A DNA stretch of 7,467 bases from Anaerolineaceae bacterium UBA6107 (GTDB lineage: Bacteria; Chloroflexota; Anaerolineae; Anaerolineales; Anaerolineaceae): the NCBI GenBank assembly GCA_002428455.1, contig DIWL01000046.1:27083-34549 (forward strand). The letters are read 5' to 3'. The notes beneath the pieces were generated by a model that saw only the letters and a list, made by a program, of their open reading frames with translations, had not been told where the DNA came from and ran no database searches. Below, one piece after another: positions 5,926 through 7,467 of this stretch (position 1 is its first letter; each line of letters begins with the position of its first letter). The translations under genes were made by a program, and so were the position numbers.

Positions 5926-7044
5926 TTAAAATTTCTTGATGTAACACCTGTGGCGTTTGTGCTGGCGGTTATCCAGATACTTCCACATGGCGAGGATGTC
6001 CAGGTTGTCCTCCAGGGTCAGGTTCGATTCCACTTTCTTGATCCCGCGTTTGAGGAAGGTTTGTATGATCTGGTTCATCATCATGGCGGTGATGCCTGTG
6101 CGGCGGTACTCATCGCGCACACCGACGAGGTACAGGTCAGCCCGGTCGTTCTTGCGCAATGCGCGGAGGAAGTGGATGAACCCGAACGGGAACATGAACC
6201 CGCGGGTTTTCTGCAGGGCTTTGGAGAAAGAGGGAAAAGTGATGCCAAAACCCACCAGGCGATCGTTTTTATCCAGCACGATGGGTATGTAATCGAGCAC
6301 CACAAAGCCGAAGTAGGTTTTGATATATGCCTGGACCTGTTTTTCACTGAGAGGGACTGTGCCGTATAGACCGCTGTAGGCTTCGTTGATCACCTCGAAG
6401 ATCTGCGGGGCGAGTTTGAGCAGGTCGCGCTTGCTGCCTTTGAACATGTGTAGACCAGTGTGTTTGGCAACGAGTTCAGCCGCCTTTTTGATCTTTTCTT
6501 CAGAGCGGTTGGTGACCGTAAACTCGTGGTCCAGCCAGTCCACATCCTTGATGTACCCCAGTGCTTCGAGTTGTTTTGGATAATACGGGTAATTGTAGAT
6601 GGTAGCCAGCGTGGTCATCTCGTTGAAGCCCTCCACGAGCATGCCCTCGCGATCGAGATCTGTGAAACCCAGGGGACCGTGAACACCATCCTTGCCTTCT
6701 TCCTGCGCCCATTTCTCCACGGCTCCCATCAGTGTGCTGAGCACTTCGGCATCGTCGATGAAGTCGATCCATCCGAAGCGCATGTAGTTCTCGCCCCATT
6801 TTTGCTCGTGCTTCGGTACGATCATCGCCGCGACGCGGCCAACCACCCTCCCGTCCCGGTAAGCGAGCCAGTAGCGGGCTTTGCTGTCCTCAAACGCCGG
6901 GTTGCGGTCGGTGCGCAGGGTGTTCAACTCGTCCGAGTACATGGCGGGGACGTAATAGGGATCCCCTTTGTAGAGAGAAAGGGGGAATTTGACGAAGGTT
7001 TTCAACTGACGAAGCGTGGTTACTTCCCGGGTTTCGACTGTCAT
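5926..7044 (-). CDS. GNAT-fold N-acyltransferase, YghO/BcerS-like family (upstream copy)
   Basis: A 372-residue paralogue of the next gene downstream, alike along the whole length and identical at roughly half of positions by eye. It carries the same landmarks: FPLSLYKGDPYYVPAMY (residues 20-36), YWLAYRDGRVVGRVAA (58-73), YMRFGWIDFIDD (87-98), VHGPLGFTDLDREGMLVEGF (121-140) and RADLYLVGVRDEYRRTG (301-317). In the CoA loop R314-R-T-G317 is intact but the last G/A position is T319. Both copies end in a basic DNRQHKRHRCYIK-like segment (358-370 here). Differences concentrate in the middle (about 175-230), where substrate choice may be set. ATG 7044 is preceded by AGAGG (7060-7056) about 11 bases upstream. 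It is the first gene of the minus-strand series. All motif residues remain in both copies, so neither looks like a decaying duplicate. Confidence 0.8.
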   Translation of the reverse strand: MTVETREVTTLRQLKTFVKFPLSLYKGDPYYVPAMYSDELNTLRTDRNPAFEDSKARYWLAYRDGRVVGRVAAMIVPKHEQKWGENYMRFGWIDFIDDAEVLSTLMGAVEKWAQEEGKDGVHGPLGFTDLDREGMLVEGFNEMTTLATIYNYPYYPKQLEALGYIKDVDWLDHEFTVTNRSEEKIKKAAELVAKHTGLHMFKGSKRDLLKLAPQIFEVINEAYSGLYGTVPLSEKQVQAYIKTYFGFVVLDYIPIVLDKNDRLVGFGITFPSFSKALQKTRGFMFPFGFIHFLRALRKNDRADLYLVGVRDEYRRTGITAMMMNQIIQTFLKRGIKKVESNLTLEDNLDILAMWKYLDNRQHKRHRCYIKKF

Positions 7045-7222
7045 GAGTTTATTAGCCTCTGTTTAAAGATAATTGTACTGATAATACTGCGATCGCTTCT
7101 ATTATTAACCAATAAAGGTCACTTCCGGTGCGCGGCGAGAGATGATCAAGAACCATTTTTATTATTCTAGCCGGAAAAACGATTATGCGGTGACGCAGGC
7201 TGATGACGCAAGAGGGTTAGTT

Positions 7223-7243
7223 TTCATGGTTTCGATAACTATT
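7223..7243. repeat. Repeat element A, copy 1
   Basis: A 21-base element beginning TTCATGGTTTCG and ending ACTATT, identical to 7351-7371. It is separated from element B copy 1 by only 5 bases. Confidence 0.85.
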
Positions 7244-7248
7244 TCCCT

Positions 7249-7277
7249 CTCACTCGCAAAGAGCGCTTCGTTCGGGG
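7249..7277. repeat. Repeat element B, copy 1
   Basis: A 29-base element beginning CTCACTCGCAAAGAG and ending TTCGGGG, identical to 7437-7465. It contains the short palindrome AGCGCT but forms no long stem. It follows element A in both copies. Confidence 0.87.
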
Positions 7278-7302
7278 GCACACCCGTGGCACAAAGACCA
7301 TA

Positions 7303-7349
7303 CCAGAGCAGGCAATTCGTGAGAACGAGCCAGGGCAGGCAACCTGTGG
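7303..7349. repeat. Degenerate 20-base direct repeat between the A/B modules
   Basis: 7303-7322 and 7330-7349 share the form CCAG(A/G)GCAGGCAA followed by a variable triplet and GTG. They match at 15 of 20 positions and start 27 bases apart. They sit between element B copy 1 and element A copy 2, so they are probably part of the same composite repeat unit. Confidence 0.55.
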
Positions 7350-7350
7350 A

Positions 7351-7371
7351 TTCATGGTTTCGATAACTATT
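7351..7371. repeat. Repeat element A, copy 2
   Basis: Perfect 21-base copy of 7223-7243, displaced by 128 bases. Here element B does not follow after 5 bases but after 65, so the second module is longer by 60 bases of AT-rich sequence (7372-7436). Confidence 0.85.
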
Positions 7372-7436
7372 GGTTCAAATAAAAACAAATCGGTTTTTGA
7401 TAGGAAACAGCATTCTTTCTAGAACTGCATATTCCA

Positions 7437-7465
7437 CTCACTCGCAAAGAGCGCTTCGTTCGGGG
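7437..7465. repeat. Repeat element B, copy 2 (at window edge)
   Basis: Perfect 29-base copy of 7249-7277, displaced by 188 bases. It ends two bases before the window edge, so the repeat tract may continue beyond. Confidence 0.87.
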
Positions 7466-7467
7466 AC

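Larger units (their letters stand above)
7045..7467. other. Gene-free region with repeats, upstream of the acyltransferase pair
   Basis: About 420 bases with no convincing gene. The part next to the acyltransferase start (7045-7220) is AT-rich and should hold that gene's promoter, but I see only weak candidates on the minus strand (TATTAT or TACAAT near 7070-7086 without a matching -35). A seven-base direct repeat TGACGCA occurs at 7191-7197 and 7204-7210. From 7223 to the window edge it is a mosaic of repeated elements, listed separately. The only + strand frame here, 7142-7366, runs straight through the repeats and resembles no protein family. Confidence 0.7.

Noticed and set aside
7089..7096. 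GCGATCGC, also at 3937-3944, the form of the cyanobacterial HIP1 palindrome
   Set aside because: Only two occurrences in about 7.5 kb; HIP1-rich genomes have many more. Chance in this base composition.
6460..7170. A 236-codon + strand frame, with other long + strand frames at 5797-6369 and 5434-5742
   Set aside because: These lie antisense to the acyltransferase genes, which show clear family conservation and ribosome binding sites. The + strand frames resemble nothing and are complementary-strand shadows.
7142..7366. A 74-codon + strand frame across the right-hand intergenic region
   Set aside because: It runs through the repeat elements, has no ribosome binding site and no family resemblance; low-complexity translation is explained by the repeats.
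7183..7377. A minus-strand open stretch whose translation (PNEALFASE, then IVIETM) looks peptide-like across elements B and A
   Set aside because: The two copies of element A are read in different frames, element B copy 2 soon hits a stop, and there is no credible start and ribosome binding site. The open frame is a by-product of repeat composition.
7223..7465. Repeats considered as a CRISPR array
   Set aside because: Two unlike repeat elements, irregular spacing (5 and 65 bases within modules) and no uniform spacers; no cas genes in the window.

Overview
This window most likely comes from a member of the Chloroflexota, probably an Anaerolineae-type anaerobe. That is an inference: a DUF6391 protein (a family I associate with Cyanobacteria and Chloroflexota) sits beside radA and holA, the base composition is moderate, and two acyltransferases of the YghO/BcerS-like family lie in tandem. 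There are no phage, plasmid, CRISPR, tRNA or rRNA signals.

Layout. At the left edge on the + strand is the 3' end of a galE-type UDP-hexose 4-epimerase (1-312), followed 13 bases later by a 77-residue two-helix membrane protein resembling a stand-alone PLDc_N domain (326-559). These converge on a long minus-strand series. Read in transcription order from the right, it contains two tandem paralogous GNAT-fold acyltransferases (7044-5926 and 5913-4771), a 66-base gap with a promoter-like TATAAT, radA (4704-3286), a DUF6391 membrane protein (3263-2703), holA (2699-1689, starting at TTG) and an Old Yellow Enzyme of the YqjM/NamA/XenA group (1656-592). Spacings from radA to the OYE gene are 22, 3 and 32 bases, so these four are probably one operon joining DNA repair and replication functions with a membrane protein and a redox enzyme. 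The acyltransferase pair is separated by 12 bases and is probably a second transcription unit, or the front of the same one.

The right end (7045-7467) has no convincing gene. It holds an intergenic repeat mosaic: a 21-base element and a 29-base element, each present twice as perfect copies and in the same order, with a weaker 20-base repeat between them. The second pair is split by about 60 extra AT-rich bases. The last element ends two bases before the window edge, so the repeat may continue.

Most worth following up are the tandem YghO/BcerS-like enzymes, whose family includes the bacterial ceramide synthase; the DUF6391 protein with an HxxEH motif in a DNA-repair operon; and the repeat mosaic. 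Most of the remaining content is housekeeping.
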